Assembly (NCBI RefSeq): GCF_022483985.1
Contig: NZ_JAKVME010000001.1
Coordinates: 62,001-126,000, forward strand
Source: Acetobacter sp.
Lineage (GTDB): Bacteria; Pseudomonadota; Alphaproteobacteria; Acetobacterales; Acetobacteraceae
Length of the DNA: 64,000 bases
Reading direction: 5' to 3'
Position numbers and translations under genes: made by a program. This document shows positions 16,919-26,000 of this stretch, piece after piece (position 1 is the first letter of the stretch; the number at the start of each line of letters is the position of its first letter). The notes under the pieces were generated by a model. It saw only the letters and a list, made by a program, of their open reading frames with translations, was not told where the DNA came from and did not search any database.

Positions 16919-17385
16919 CCGTTTTCGTGTTGGTCGGATGAGGGGAAACTGACTCCCGGCTGGCGTTTCGCGTGACATCCGGCGGGCAAAAATCATGCCA
17001 GAAATGCGTTGCCGAAACGTCGCTGACCGTTCGGTCATCGCGCGCCCATCCTGTCACCGATCCGCGCGGATTTTGTCTCGCGCCTGTGGGAAAGTTCGTG
17101 TCACTTAACGCCCGGTATGTGGCGGGAATTGTCCGCCGGGCAGTCCGACTGCTGTGTTCTGCGTTGCTTTGGTCGGGCGTGGTGGCGATCACGCTCCCGC
17201 TACCCGACCAGCCTGCCACCGTGCTCGCTTCCATCCAGGGTTCGCGCCGCGCGCCGGTCTGACGACCGCCCTGGACCGAAGCTGTGCGCGATGGCCGGAC
17301 CCATGCCGAGCGGGACGGGGAAACGAGCTTTTTCTTCCGCGAACCGGGAAACAGAAGGACAGACAGCCGCCTGAAACGCTGGTTT
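16919..17385. other. 467-bp region without a recognisable gene
   Basis: GC-rich and open in several frames, but no frame gives a family I recognise. A stretch at about 17100-17200 encodes a possible hydrophobic helix (LLCSALLWSGVVAITLPL). It lies between ICE-type remnants and is probably degraded conjugation-module DNA. Confidence 0.4.
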
Positions 17386-17670
17386 TCAATCGTCCTGACG
17401 CTGTTCGCGATTGTGCCAGATACGGAGAATGTAAATGTTGTCTCCGGCGATCTCGTACCGCATTTCATAGTCGCCGATCAGAAGCCGTCGGACCTCTCGG
17501 GGATCGTATTGTGTGAGGCTTTCCCCGATGCGTGGGAAAGCCAGCAGACGCTCGGGGGCGGCGATCAGGGCCTGAACATTTCGTGTCGCCACGGCTGGGT
17601 TATAGGGGGCGAGAAAGTCATGCAGGCGCGCGACATCTCCCGCCGCCTTTTCAGTCCAGCGGATGTTCAT
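17386..17670 (-). CDS. parE: ParE/RelE-type toxin
   Basis: 94-aa toxin of the RelE/ParE superfamily; ParE members poison gyrase and RelE members cleave mRNA. MNIRWTEKAAGDVARLHDFL is the N-terminal helix pair; FPRIGESLTQYDPREVRRLLIGDYEMRYEIAGDNIYILRIWHNREQR is the conserved beta-sheet with the terminal HxREQR motif. The start ATG at 17670 directly abuts the stop of the ribbon-helix-helix antitoxin. The full length and conserved motifs suggest it is functional, although it sits among broken mobile-element genes. Confidence 0.88.
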   Translation of the reverse strand: MNIRWTEKAAGDVARLHDFLAPYNPAVATRNVQALIAAPERLLAFPRIGESLTQYDPREVRRLLIGDYEMRYEIAGDNIYILRIWHNREQRQDD

Positions 17671-17949
17671 CTATCGTGCGACGGGGGAGGGCAAAGGCTG
17701 TTCGGTTGCAAGACTGTCAGCCCAGGCCCGCATGGCGTTGTGGTCGATGACGCGCCCGGCATCCACATCGGCGAGCGCTTCACGGGTCAGCCGGTCGCGT
17801 TCTTCCTCCTGCGCGAGATAGGCGCTGAGTGCCTGCTTGACGATCCAGCCGCGTGAGCGTTCCAGCCGGTGGGCGACCTGATCGACCTGTTCCGCCAGCG
17901 TGGCGGGCACATGCGCGGTGATGACGCGGGTTTCCGGTGCTTGTCCCAT
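17671..17949 (-). CDS. ribbon-helix-helix antitoxin of ParE pair
   Basis: 92-aa CopG/ribbon-helix-helix antitoxin. The strand-helix-helix domain is RVITAHVPATLAEQVDQVAHRLERSRGWIVKQALSAYLA (residues about 8-46), followed by an acidic toxin-binding tail. It directly precedes the toxin with no gap. GGAGG sits eight bases before the ATG. The promoter region at 17965-17995 holds repeated TTTAATC/TCAATCATA elements that could be the autoregulatory operator. Confidence 0.88.
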   Translation of the reverse strand: MGQAPETRVITAHVPATLAEQVDQVAHRLERSRGWIVKQALSAYLAQEEERDRLTREALADVDAGRVIDHNAMRAWADSLATEQPLPSPVAR

Positions 17950-18851
17950 TGGACGGCCTCCATATTTAATCGACTTTAATCATAGTCAATCATACAGATT
18001 ATTGCCAGAAAAAGCGGCCCGGTCACCCCGCGTTCTGGCCATATTTCGTGTGGCTGACTTTTCGCGTGGAGAAGCGCCCCGATGCTTTGCATCGGGGCAC
18101 GGAAAGGGGAACACACCCCACGCACTGGCCTGCGGCGGTTTTCTGCCATTTTTCGAGAGTACAATCCGACTGCGCTCGCGATGTCGTCTCGCTATCTGGC
18201 GGATTTCCGGGCTTTTTCGCGATTGCAGATAGCATACGTGGGGGCAAGGACCGGGCCTCACGCTCCCCGCGCCTTGAGCCATATGGATTGCTCCGGTTTC
18301 GCTGCCGTTTCAGGCTCCGGGCGAGCGCAGCGCGGGAGCGCCGTAGGTCGTCCGACGGACGCCGGAGCGGGATGAGAACGCCCCCCCGGAAATTACTGGC
18401 AAGAGACGCGGCACGTCGCGTTGTCACGGCAAAAAGCGGGGAGGGTGGAGGGCAGATTGACCGGACCGGGAAGGTATGGAATCTGAAAAACAGATGCCGA
18501 AAAGAGGAAAAATTAGGAGGGCAAGATAAAGGCATCCGGCACTCCTGACGTCGCGGGCCGGATTTTTGTCTGTCTGCACATGGGGTTGGGAGGTTTTCGA
18601 GTGGCACTGTGGAAAAGAGGCCCGCCTGCCAATCTCTTTCAGAAATAGCGGAAAAGTCCGCATTGCACTGGCACTGGCACTATTCGTTTCAGGCTGTGAT
18701 TCCGGGCGCACGTAACCAGAAATCACATTTACGCCGGAATAAGTAATTCTTCGCTATGACCGCACGGTTTTTCTGTCTGTTGCAGGAGTTCTTGCGCTAA
18801 ACTGGCCGAGGCGTTGAGGTTTGTCCTTTCCAGCGAGGAAAGGGCGTAACC
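17950..18851. other. 900-bp non-coding region with strong hairpin
   Basis: No frame in either direction gives a credible protein despite several long open stretches of biased composition. It starts with the toxin-antitoxin promoter (TTTAATCGACTTTAATC near 17966). A perfect stem GCCCCGATGC-TTT-GCATCGGGGC occupies 18076-18098, and shorter GC-rich inverted repeats occur near 18340-18365. It may hold an old origin of transfer or simply be eroded mobile DNA. Confidence 0.45.
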
Positions 18852-19082
18852 ATGACGCAGACGGAACCCGGCGGCATCGTCCCGGCCAACGATAACGGGC
18901 CGGTCGATCCTGCCGCGAAAGCACGGTGCGATGAACTGGTGTTCGCCCTGGCAAGCGCGCTCGGCCGCCAGATCGCCCGCGAAGAGTTTGCCCGCCGGAA
19001 ACATGGACGGGCCGCCAACGACAATCTTCCTCTTCCCGGCCATCGCCCGGACGGGAAGGACAGGTCGGAAAGGGGAGAGTGA
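18852..19082 (+). CDS. small protein coupled to serine recombinase
   Basis: 76-aa protein, MTQTEPGGIVPANDNGPVDP followed by an amphipathic helix (CDELVFALASALGRQIAREEFARR) and a second PANDN-like ANDN motif. Its stop (19080-19082) abuts the recombinase ATG at 19083. Small ANDN-containing proteins of this kind frequently precede large serine recombinases in alphaproteobacterial mobile elements, by my recollection; function unknown. Confidence 0.65.
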   Translation: MTQTEPGGIVPANDNGPVDPAAKARCDELVFALASALGRQIAREEFARRKHGRAANDNLPLPGHRPDGKDRSERGE

Positions 19083-19397
19083 ATGACCCGCGTAGCTCTT
19101 TATGCCCGCTATTCGTCCGACAACCAGAGCGCGGCCTCTATCGAGGACCAGTTGCACCTATGCGATGAAATGGCCGTCCGCGAGGGCTGGCCCGTCGTGC
19201 AGACCTATCGGGATGCCGCGATTTCTGGGGCTAGCATGATCCTGCGCCCCGGCATTCAGGCCGTGCTGGAAGATGCCCGCGCCGGTATCTTTAACGTGCT
19301 GATGGCCGAGGCACTGGACCGTATCTCGCGCGATCAGGCGGACGTGGCGACGCTGTTCAAGCATCTGCGCTTTCGCTACATTTCGCCGGGATCGTAG
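19083..19397 (+). pseudogene. truncated large serine recombinase (catalytic N-terminus)
   Basis: The first about 100 residues of a resolvase/invertase-type recombinase. VALYARYSSDNQSAASIEDQL contains the catalytic Ser, and IFNVLMAEALDRISRDQADVATLFKHLRF contains the conserved DRISR block. After LRF the frame runs into RYISPGS and stops. Removing 11 bp after CTGCGC (about 19371-19381) would continue as FAGIVV, the usual next residues, but a stop follows soon after. The recombinase domain and zinc ribbon are absent, so it cannot integrate or excise DNA. Confidence 0.85.
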
Positions 19398-19442
19398 TGT
19401 GCGGTTCCCCGCAACCATGAATAAGCGATTGATGTCAAGCGC

Positions 19443-19470
19443 TTAGGCCGCCTTACGGGCGGCCTTTGGC
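19443..19470 (+). terminator. hairpin terminator
   Basis: AGGCCGCC-TTAC-GGGCGGCCT stem near 19446-19467, followed by TTGG. It lies after the truncated recombinase and before the convergent DnaE2 fragment. Confidence 0.6.
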
Positions 19471-19588
19471 GTTTCTGCTCCACGCACAGGATGCGTATAG
19501 GATGCAACTGGGAGTGAAACTCCAGCGTAGGTTGCGCTTAAAACAGGTCATATCACGATAACGCGAGCTTTATCGGCAGCCTTATTGA

Positions 19589-19924
19589 TCAGTGGAAATT
19601 GCGAGATCTGACGACGATACGCTCACCAGCGGAATCGCTGTCATGAGTGGTCTCCGTAGAGGAGCGATTACCTACGTCCGCGAGCAATCCGGAAAGGTCA
19701 GTGATCTCCTTAGCCACCAGATGCATGACTTCGCCTTCCTTCTGGAGCATGCCTTTCACGGCCAGCATCTGCCCACCCAGTACCACGCGTCGGTTCTCAT
19801 CGAACAGATCCGGCCAGATGATGACATTCATGTTTGCCGTTTCGTCCTCCAGCGTCATGAACACCACGCCTTCGGCGGAGCCCGGTCGCTGCCGGACCAG
19901 CACCAGCCCCGCCACGGTGAGACG
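19589..19924 (-). pseudogene. dnaE2: C-terminal fragment of error-prone DNA polymerase DnaE2
   Basis: The last about 111 residues of DnaE2 (ImuC), the mutagenic alpha subunit. It starts at RLTVAGLVLVRQRPGSAEGVVFMTLEDETA and continues through NVIIWPDLFDENRRVVLGGQMLAVKGMLQKEGEVMHLVA, the OB-fold, to the conserved end VVRSRNFH. Upstream homology ends abruptly at about 19925, where DNA related to a trb conjugation operon begins. The polymerase and PHP domains are missing from the window. Confidence 0.85.
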
Positions 19925-19988
19925 CTTATCTGATCCTCTCGACGATCCATTCCGCCAAACCTTGGCATCCAAATGAAGGAGCCGTGCC

Positions 19989-20261
19989 ATGACAAAACTT
20001 CGTATCAGCGCCATTCCTGACAGTCGGCCGGTCAAGCTGACGATTGAGCTGCCCGCAGAGATACATCGTGACCTGCTGCTGTATGCTGAACTGGTCTCGG
20101 GAAACGCAGGTGAGACGGCAGATGCCATCCCCGATGCGGCCCGGCTGGTGCCGCTCATGGTCGGGCGTTTCATGGAAACCGATCGGGTCTTCCAGAAACA
20201 GCGGCGGGGCAGAAAGCCAGCACCTGCCGCGGAAATGACAGGCGTCTCCAGCGAAGGGTAA
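19989..20261 (+). CDS. DUF2274 protein of a trb conjugation operon
   Basis: 90-aa DUF2274 protein. The conserved core is KLTIELPAEIHRDLLLYAELVSGNAG followed by LVPLMVGRFMETDRVFQKQRRG, a ribbon-helix-helix-like pattern. In conjugative elements DUF2274 follows trbI with overlapping codons. Here GAAGGAG and the sequence CCATGAC precede it, and a stop overlapping its ATG could be the very end of a lost trbI. No other trb gene is left. Probably intact but orphaned. Confidence 0.75.
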   Translation: MTKLRISAIPDSRPVKLTIELPAEIHRDLLLYAELVSGNAGETADAIPDAARLVPLMVGRFMETDRVFQKQRRGRKPAPAAEMTGVSSEG

Positions 20262-20287
20262 AGCAGGTTTGGCGCGCACAAGCAGCG

Positions 20288-20587
20288 TCAGTCTGTTTCC
20301 ATAAACCGCTCCCAGCGCCGTAGTCGAGGCAGCACGCGGACGATCAGAACCCCTTCGTCGTCAATGAAATAGAGGATATGGTGAGCCCGATGACGATGCA
20401 GCCGTATCGGTGGGTCGAACTCACGACGTTCCGGCGCAAGCTGCGGATGTGAGGTGATAAGGTCGAACGCGTCTGCCAGTCCTGCATGGTAGATTTCGGC
20501 CTGCCGTGGCCCGAATTCCTTCACACCCTGAATGTAGATGCTGATGATGTCGTCTTCGGCGAGCCGTGTCTTTCTACAGGTCGGCAT
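20288..20587 (-). CDS. parE: ParE-type toxin
   Basis: 99-aa RelE/ParE superfamily toxin. MPTCRKTRLAEDDIISIYIQGVKEFGPRQAE is the helical N-terminus; RLHRHRAHHILYFIDDEGVLIVRVLPRLRRWERFM is the conserved core with HHILYF and the terminal R-rich strand. ATG at 20587 is preferred over the upstream frame start at 20614 because it overlaps the antitoxin end by 14 bp, the usual coupling in these pairs. A second toxin system within 3 kb of the first. Confidence 0.85.
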   Translation of the reverse strand: MPTCRKTRLAEDDIISIYIQGVKEFGPRQAEIYHAGLADAFDLITSHPQLAPERREFDPPIRLHRHRAHHILYFIDDEGVLIVRVLPRLRRWERFMETD

Positions 20588-20828
20588 CCGTCGTCCCGGC
20601 AGCCGCGCGAGCATTCTGCAGCAACTGCTTCATGCTTCTGGTCCCGACGCCGCTCTGCAGACCGGCTGTGATGTGGGCCTGAACCTCGTCATGCGCCGCA
20701 CGGGCTTCCTGATCACGCCGGATCAGGTCGCGGACGTAGTCGCTCGCATTGCTGTAGCGTCCTGTCCTGGCCTGAGCCTCCACCCATTCCTTCATGGGGT
20801 CGGGCAGGGATACGTTCATTGTTGCCAT
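20574..20828 (-). CDS. parD: ParD-like antitoxin
   Basis: 84-aa ParD/CopG antitoxin. MATMNVSLPDPMKEWVEAQARTGRYSNASDYVRDLIRRDQEAR is a classic ParD ribbon-helix-helix, followed by a helical toxin-binding tail. It overlaps the toxin start by 14 bp. ATG at 20828 has GGAGGC upstream on the minus strand. A perfect inverted repeat just upstream (20846-20866) is the probable autorepression operator. Confidence 0.88.
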   Translation of the reverse strand: MATMNVSLPDPMKEWVEAQARTGRYSNASDYVRDLIRRDQEARAAHDEVQAHITAGLQSGVGTRSMKQLLQNARAAAGTTDADL

Positions 20829-20845
20829 CGGTGCCTCCATACTTG

Positions 20846-20866
20846 GATTTGGCAATCTTTGCCAAA
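20846..20866 (-). promoter_or_regulatory. palindromic operator of the ParDE operon
   Basis: ATTTGGCAA-TCT-TTGCCAAAT, perfect nine-base arms, 18-38 bp upstream of the antitoxin ATG, where an autoregulatory ribbon-helix-helix protein normally binds. Confidence 0.65.
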
Positions 20867-20926
20867 TCCTGTCAACGCTTTTGTATATTGGAGTCTAGGA
20901 TCCGAGAACTTAATACCAACGAACGT

Positions 20927-21139
20927 CTAACCAGAAAGCGACCATCTTCCCGGTCCTTCCGGCGTGGCCAGCCCCATGCGTTCCAGTGTCTGCACCCTGC
21001 CGGTCAGCAGCGCTCGATGCGCTGCATTTTGCCCGAGGCCGTGAGCGTCCCCAGCGTCGGGTCGTAGGTCCACGATGCCGAGATCATCGGTTTGGCGCTG
21101 TAACTCGGTATCAAGGCGTGTCCAGCGTTCCGCCGTCAT
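20927..21139 (-). pseudogene. fragment of DUF3363 relaxase/mobilisation nuclease
   Basis: About 70 residues, MTAERWTRLDTELQRQTDDLGIVDLRPDAG ... LLTGRVQTLERMGLATPEGPGRWSLSG. The RWTxLD...GxxDLRP and LLxGRxxxLERxGLAxxxxPGRWxL pattern is that of DUF3363, the C-terminal part of relaxases of alphaproteobacterial ICEs. The nuclease domain is absent. It is another conjugative-element remnant beside DUF2285 and DUF2274. Confidence 0.7.
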
Positions 21140-21287
21140 GTCCTGCCGTAAAGTACATAACACCCTCTAACTGTGTGCCGTATGCTGGGATGGAATATGT
21201 ACGATCGTGCGGTGGATCAGAACGTGCAGGGCTCCTGCCGACTGCAGTCAAGCGCAGTTAAATTATAACAGAATCGAAATTATTTGC

Positions 21288-21336
21288 TTGACGGTTCGTT
21301 TCCAGATCGGTGATATGCAAAATACAGCGTATACGC
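21288..21336 (+). promoter_or_regulatory. candidate nicC promoter and operator
   Basis: TTGACG at 21288-21293 and a weak TGATAT box 17 bp later, then a perfect palindrome GCGTATACGC at about 21327-21336, some 55 bp before the nicC start. A MarR repressor such as NicR would be expected to bind near here; the exact site is inference. Confidence 0.45.
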
Positions 21337-21389
21337 GATTAATTTCGTGGGTACGCGCTGATGATATTGCAGATCAAGGAAAGCGAAGC

Positions 21390-22514
21390 ATGTCGGACGG
21401 AATGCGCATAGGGATTGCGGGAGCAGGGCTGGGAGGAGTTGCTGCTGCTGGGCTCCTTCAGCGGGCAGGCTTCGATGTTGTCCTCTTTGATCAGGCTCCT
21501 GCGTTCTCCCGCCTTGGAGCAGGTATCCAGTTCGGTCCCAACGTGCTGAAGATTCTTGCGCATCTGGATGGCCTGGACAAAAAGCTGGAAGCGATCTCCT
21601 GCCTGCCGGATTACTGGGTCAGCCGGAAGTGGGACGATGGTGCTGTTATGGCGAAAATTCCGCTGAATGCCGAGCGTGACCGATATGGCGCACCCTACAT
21701 TACCATCCATCGTGGTGATCTGCATCAGGCGATGCTGGACTGTATCAGTCCGGAACGTGTGCGCTGGGAACACAAACTGATCGATTTCGTCGACAATGGC
21801 CGCGACGTGACACTGTCTTTTGAAAACGGTGCGACGGAAACCGTCGATATTCTGGTCGGCGCTGATGGTATCAATTCGTGTGTGCGTGAAAAAATCTTCG
21901 GTTTAGAAGAAGCTGTTTACACAGGCTGGATTGCGCACCGCGCCATTATCCCTGGTGCTGCCGCCAAAAGTCTGGGAGCGGATGTCAACGCCAAATGGTG
22001 GTCGGATGATCGGCATATTGTCTGCTATTATCTGGATCGCAACGAAGACGAGTTCTATCTCGTAACGGGTGAGCCCGCAGAATGGACCAGCCGCGCAGGG
22101 CAGTTGCCAAGCAGTCAGGAAGCGCTCCGTGAAGTGTTCAAGGGCTTTCACCTGCTGGTGCAGGGCTATATCGACGCTACGGATGTCGTGACGAAATGGC
22201 CGCTCAAAACGCGCGATCCTCTTCCGACCTGGTACCAGGGTCGCACGGTTCTGATGGGCGATTCCTGCCATCCGATGAAGCCACACATGGCGCAGGGCGC
22301 GGCCATGGCCGTCGAAGATGCCGCCGTTCTGGCGCGTGCTTTGAAAGAGTTGGGCACGAAAGATCTGGAACGCACCTTCCGTGCTTACCATGAGGCCCGC
22401 AAGGAGCGTGCGACCAAGGTGCAGAGCATCTCCAACGCCAACACTTGGCTGCGCCAGCCGGAAGATCCTTACTGGTGCTACGGCGACAACGTGTACGATC
22501 TAGCGCTCGGCTGA
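21390..22514 (+). CDS. nicC: 6-hydroxynicotinate 3-monooxygenase
   Basis: FAD-dependent aromatic hydroxylase, 374 aa, converting 6-hydroxynicotinate to 2,5-dihydroxypyridine with loss of CO2 using NADH and O2. The N-terminal GIAGAGLGGVAAAGLLQRAGFDVVLFDQ is the Rossmann FAD motif. DG-type motif LVGADGINSCVREKIF lies near residue 175 and GD motif VLMGDSCHPMKPHMAQGAAMAVEDAAVLA near residue 285. ATG at 21390 (MSDGMRIGIAG) follows AAGGAAAG. It is first in a seven-gene nic operon and 21 bp from nicA. A decayed second copy lies at about 46.3 kb. Confidence 0.93.
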   Translation: MSDGMRIGIAGAGLGGVAAAGLLQRAGFDVVLFDQAPAFSRLGAGIQFGPNVLKILAHLDGLDKKLEAISCLPDYWVSRKWDDGAVMAKIPLNAERDRYGAPYITIHRGDLHQAMLDCISPERVRWEHKLIDFVDNGRDVTLSFENGATETVDILVGADGINSCVREKIFGLEEAVYTGWIAHRAIIPGAAAKSLGADVNAKWWSDDRHIVCYYLDRNEDEFYLVTGEPAEWTSRAGQLPSSQEALREVFKGFHLLVQGYIDATDVVTKWPLKTRDPLPTWYQGRTVLMGDSCHPMKPHMAQGAAMAVEDAAVLARALKELGTKDLERTFRAYHEARKERATKVQSISNANTWLRQPEDPYWCYGDNVYDLALG

Positions 22515-22535
22515 TGTGAGAAGGGGAAGGGCGCC

Positions 22536-23033
22536 ATGGTGACAAGCGTCTTTCTGACGGTCAACGGCAGACGTCACGAGGTGATGGCTGCCACCCACAC
22601 TCCGCTGTTGACCGTATTGCGGAATGATCTGGGTCTTAACGGCCCAAAGTTCGGCTGCGGTCTCGGTGCGTGTGGCGCCTGCACGGTGCTGCTGGACGGC
22701 AAAGCCGCACGTAGTTGTGTGGTGCGTCTGGATGCTGCTGCTGCCTGTGAAAATGTTGTTACATTGGAAGGGCTTTCCCCGGATGGGAGCGATCCTGTCC
22801 AGCAGGCCTTCGTGAAGGCGCAGGCAGCGCAGTGCGGCTACTGTCTCAATGGAATGGTCATGACCTTGCGGGCCTTTCTCGACGCTGTGCCCAATCCTGA
22901 TGAACGGGCTCTGAAGGAAGCGCTTCGCTATAATCTTTGCCGCTGCGGCACGCATGTCGAAATCATGCGCGCGGCACGCATCGTCGCAGGCTTGGAAATG
23001 GCTGATCCGACAGAGGAGAATGGCGGAACGTGA
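22536..23033 (+). CDS. nicA: nicotinate dehydrogenase small [2Fe-2S] subunit
   Basis: 165-aa iron-sulfur subunit of nicotinate hydroxylase, which makes 6-hydroxynicotinate. The plant-type cluster ligands are CGLGACGACTVLLDGKAARSC (residues about 45-68), and the second cluster is QCGYCLNGMVM and CRCGTHVEI (residues about 105-145), the layout of xanthine-oxidase-type small subunits. The stop overlaps the nicB GTG start (GTGA at 23030-23033), so subunits are made in step. Confidence 0.93.
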   Translation: MVTSVFLTVNGRRHEVMAATHTPLLTVLRNDLGLNGPKFGCGLGACGACTVLLDGKAARSCVVRLDAAAACENVVTLEGLSPDGSDPVQQAFVKAQAAQCGYCLNGMVMTLRAFLDAVPNPDERALKEALRYNLCRCGTHVEIMRAARIVAGLEMADPTEENGGT

Positions 23034-26000
23034 CCGGTTTGCTCCAGATCTTCCGGAAATCCCAACCACCGACAGGTCTTGCCGCCCGTGCCGGTGATTT
23101 CGTCCCTCGTGAGGAAGTGCTCGTCCAGATCGATGCCGATGGACAGGTTCTCGGTTTCTGCGGCCATGTCGATCTCGGAACAGGAATCGCCACATCACTG
23201 GCTCAGATCGTGGCGGATGAACTCGATGCCGATCTGAAGCAGGTCCGGATGGTTCTTGGCCATACCGACAGGACTCCCGATCAGGGTGCGACTATTGCCA
23301 GTGAAACAATTCAGATCACGGCCAAACCACTGAGAAAGGCGGCTGCACAGGCGCGGCGCGTTTTACTGGATCGTGCCGCGACGTTGACGAATCATCCTGC
23401 CAACGAATTGTCCTTTCGGAATGGAAAACTGGAGGATGCTTCAGGGCAGGATCGTTCCATCAGTATGGGCGATCTCGTGTGTGATATCACGGTGCGGCTG
23501 GAGCTCGACGAAGAAACGTCCGTGAAGACGCCGTCTGAATATCGCGTTGTCGGACGTGAGATGCCGCGCGTGGATATCCCCGACAAGGTGACGGGGCGCA
23601 TGGTCTATGTGCACGATGTCCGTGTTCCTGCGATGTTGCATGCCCGCGTAGTCCGTCCGCCTTACGCTGGCTACGACCACGGCCCGTTCGTTGGTCGCTC
23701 CCTGTTGGACGTGGACCGGGAATCCGTTGCCCATATCACGGGGCTTGTCGATGTGGTGGTCATTGGCGATTTTGTCGGTGTTGTCACGGAACGTGAAGAA
23801 CAGGCGGTGGAAGCAGCGTATGCGCTAAAAGTAACATGGGCTCCTCCGGCATTGCCCGATCTGTCCGATCCGATCGAGGCAGTCAAAAAAAATCCATATG
23901 AGCCACGTGTAGTTCTTGATCAGGGTGATGCAGAAGGCCATCTGGCAACACTCGCGCATCGGCTGGATCGGGAATACCATTGGCCCTATCAGATGCACGG
24001 TTCCATCGGACCATCCTGCTCGGTGGCGGACTGGAGCGACGAGGGGCTGACCGTCTGGTCTGGGACGCAAAATCCCCATATGTTGCAAGCTGATATCGCC
24101 ATGCTGATGGGGCTGCCAAAAGAGCAGGTCACCATTGTCCGGCATGAAGCAGCGGGATGCTATGGACGCAACTGTGCGGATGATGTGGGTGGTGATGCCG
24201 CCCTGCTGTCCCGTGCGGTCGGGCGTCCGGTCCGAGTGCAGCTTTCCCGTGAGCAGGAGCATGTCTGGGAACCGAAAGGCACGGCGCAGCTTATCAGCAT
24301 CAGAGGTGGTCTGGACGAGGCTGGCAATCCTGTCGCCTATGATCTGGACACGAGTTATCCCTCGAATGTTTCGCCACTGCTGGCGCTGGTACTGACCGGC
24401 GTTGTGCCCGGTGATATTCCCGTCGTCACGCAGATGGGCGACCGGACCGCCATTCCGCCCTATGACTACACGAACGCACGCATCACGGTGAAGGATATGC
24501 CACCGATGGCGCGGGCGTCATGGTTTCGTGGCGTGTCAGCCCTTCCAAACAGTTTTGCGCATGACAGCTACATTGATGAACTGGCGGCAGAGGCCGGGGT
24601 GGACCCGCTGGAATACCGCCTGCGGTATCTACCCGACCAGCGAGCGGCGGACCTGCTGAAAGCCACGGCAGCGAGGGCGGGGTGGGAACCGCGCACTGAA
24701 GCGCCGCAGCCTGATCCGCAAGAGCGGATTTTACAGGGACGTGGACTGGCCTACGCGTTGTATGTTCATGGACCCTTTCCTGGAAAACCTGCTGCGTGGT
24801 CAGCATGGGTCGCGGATGTTGAGGTCGATCGTCTGACGGGCGTTGTCAGTGTGACCCGTGCCGTGGTGGGGCAGGACGCAGGCCTGATGATCAATCCCGC
24901 CGGGGTGCGTCATCAGCTGCATGGCAATGTCGTGCAGTCCACCAGCCGTATTCTCACGGAACAGGTTACGTTCGACGACAAGGGCGTGGAGAGCCGGGAA
25001 TGGGGCGGATATCCCATCATCCAGTTCCCTGATGTTCCGGAAATCGAGCCGGTTCTCATGGAGCGACCCGACCAGCCGCCACTGGGTGCAGGTGAATCGG
25101 CTTCCGTGCCGAGTGCGGCTGCTATCGCGAATGCGATTTATGCGGCTACAGGCGTGCGTTTTCGGGATGTTCCGTTTACGCCTGAAAAGGTCAAGGCGCG
25201 GCTGGATGAAGCTCTTGGACCGTTGGAGCAGCAGTCTCCCACTCCATTACTCCCCCTTGCTGTGTCCGGTGAGCCAGCGCAGCCTGCTTTACGGCAGGGT
25301 TGGAAAGGCCTGCTCCGCACAGCGGGTTTCGGGGCGGTCTTCGCCGTGGCGGGGAGCGCGCTGACCGGCCTGCTGCCGTGGCGCGCACCGATCGCACCCG
25401 TCGCGCCTCCCGCGTCGGGTATGTTCTCGCCGGAAATCATCGCACGCGGAAAGCTGGTGGCTGCCGCAGGTGATTGCGCCGTTTGTCATACCGCTCCGGG
25501 CAGTCATGAGAATGCTGGTGGGTTTGCGCTGGAGACGCCGTTCGGCATCATCTATTCCACCAACCTGACACCAGATCCGGCAACGGGTATCGGTCGATGG
25601 TCCTATCAGGCGTTCGAGCGGGCGATGCGCGAAGGCATAGGACGTGATGGCCGTCATCTTTATCCCGCTTTTCCTTACACGGCTTTTGCCAAAACCAGTG
25701 ATGAGGACATGCAGGCGCTTTATGCCTACCTCATGTCGCAGGAGCCGGTAAGGAAACAGTCACCGAAAACAACTCTGAAATTCCCCTATAATCTCCGCTT
25801 TTCCATGGCTGGATGGAACGCACTGTTTCACAGCACCGCACCTTTCGTGGAAAATCCGGCGCAGTCAGCGCAGTGGAACCGAGGCGCGTATCTGGCGGAA
25901 GGATTGGGGCATTGTTCCGCCTGTCATACGCCGCGCAATGCTTTGGGTGCAGAGCGTACGAAAACCGCTTATCTGGCGGGCGGCGAAGCCGAAGGCTGGG

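Noticed and set aside
16972..17262. 96-aa plus-strand frame with one hydrophobic stretch
   Set aside because: No match to TraF-type or other conjugation proteins that I can recognise, and alternative frames are equally open.
18048..18607. Open frames on both strands in the 18.0-18.6 kb gap
   Set aside because: Arg/Pro/Ser-rich translations without domain pattern or ribosome sites; better regarded as eroded non-coding DNA.
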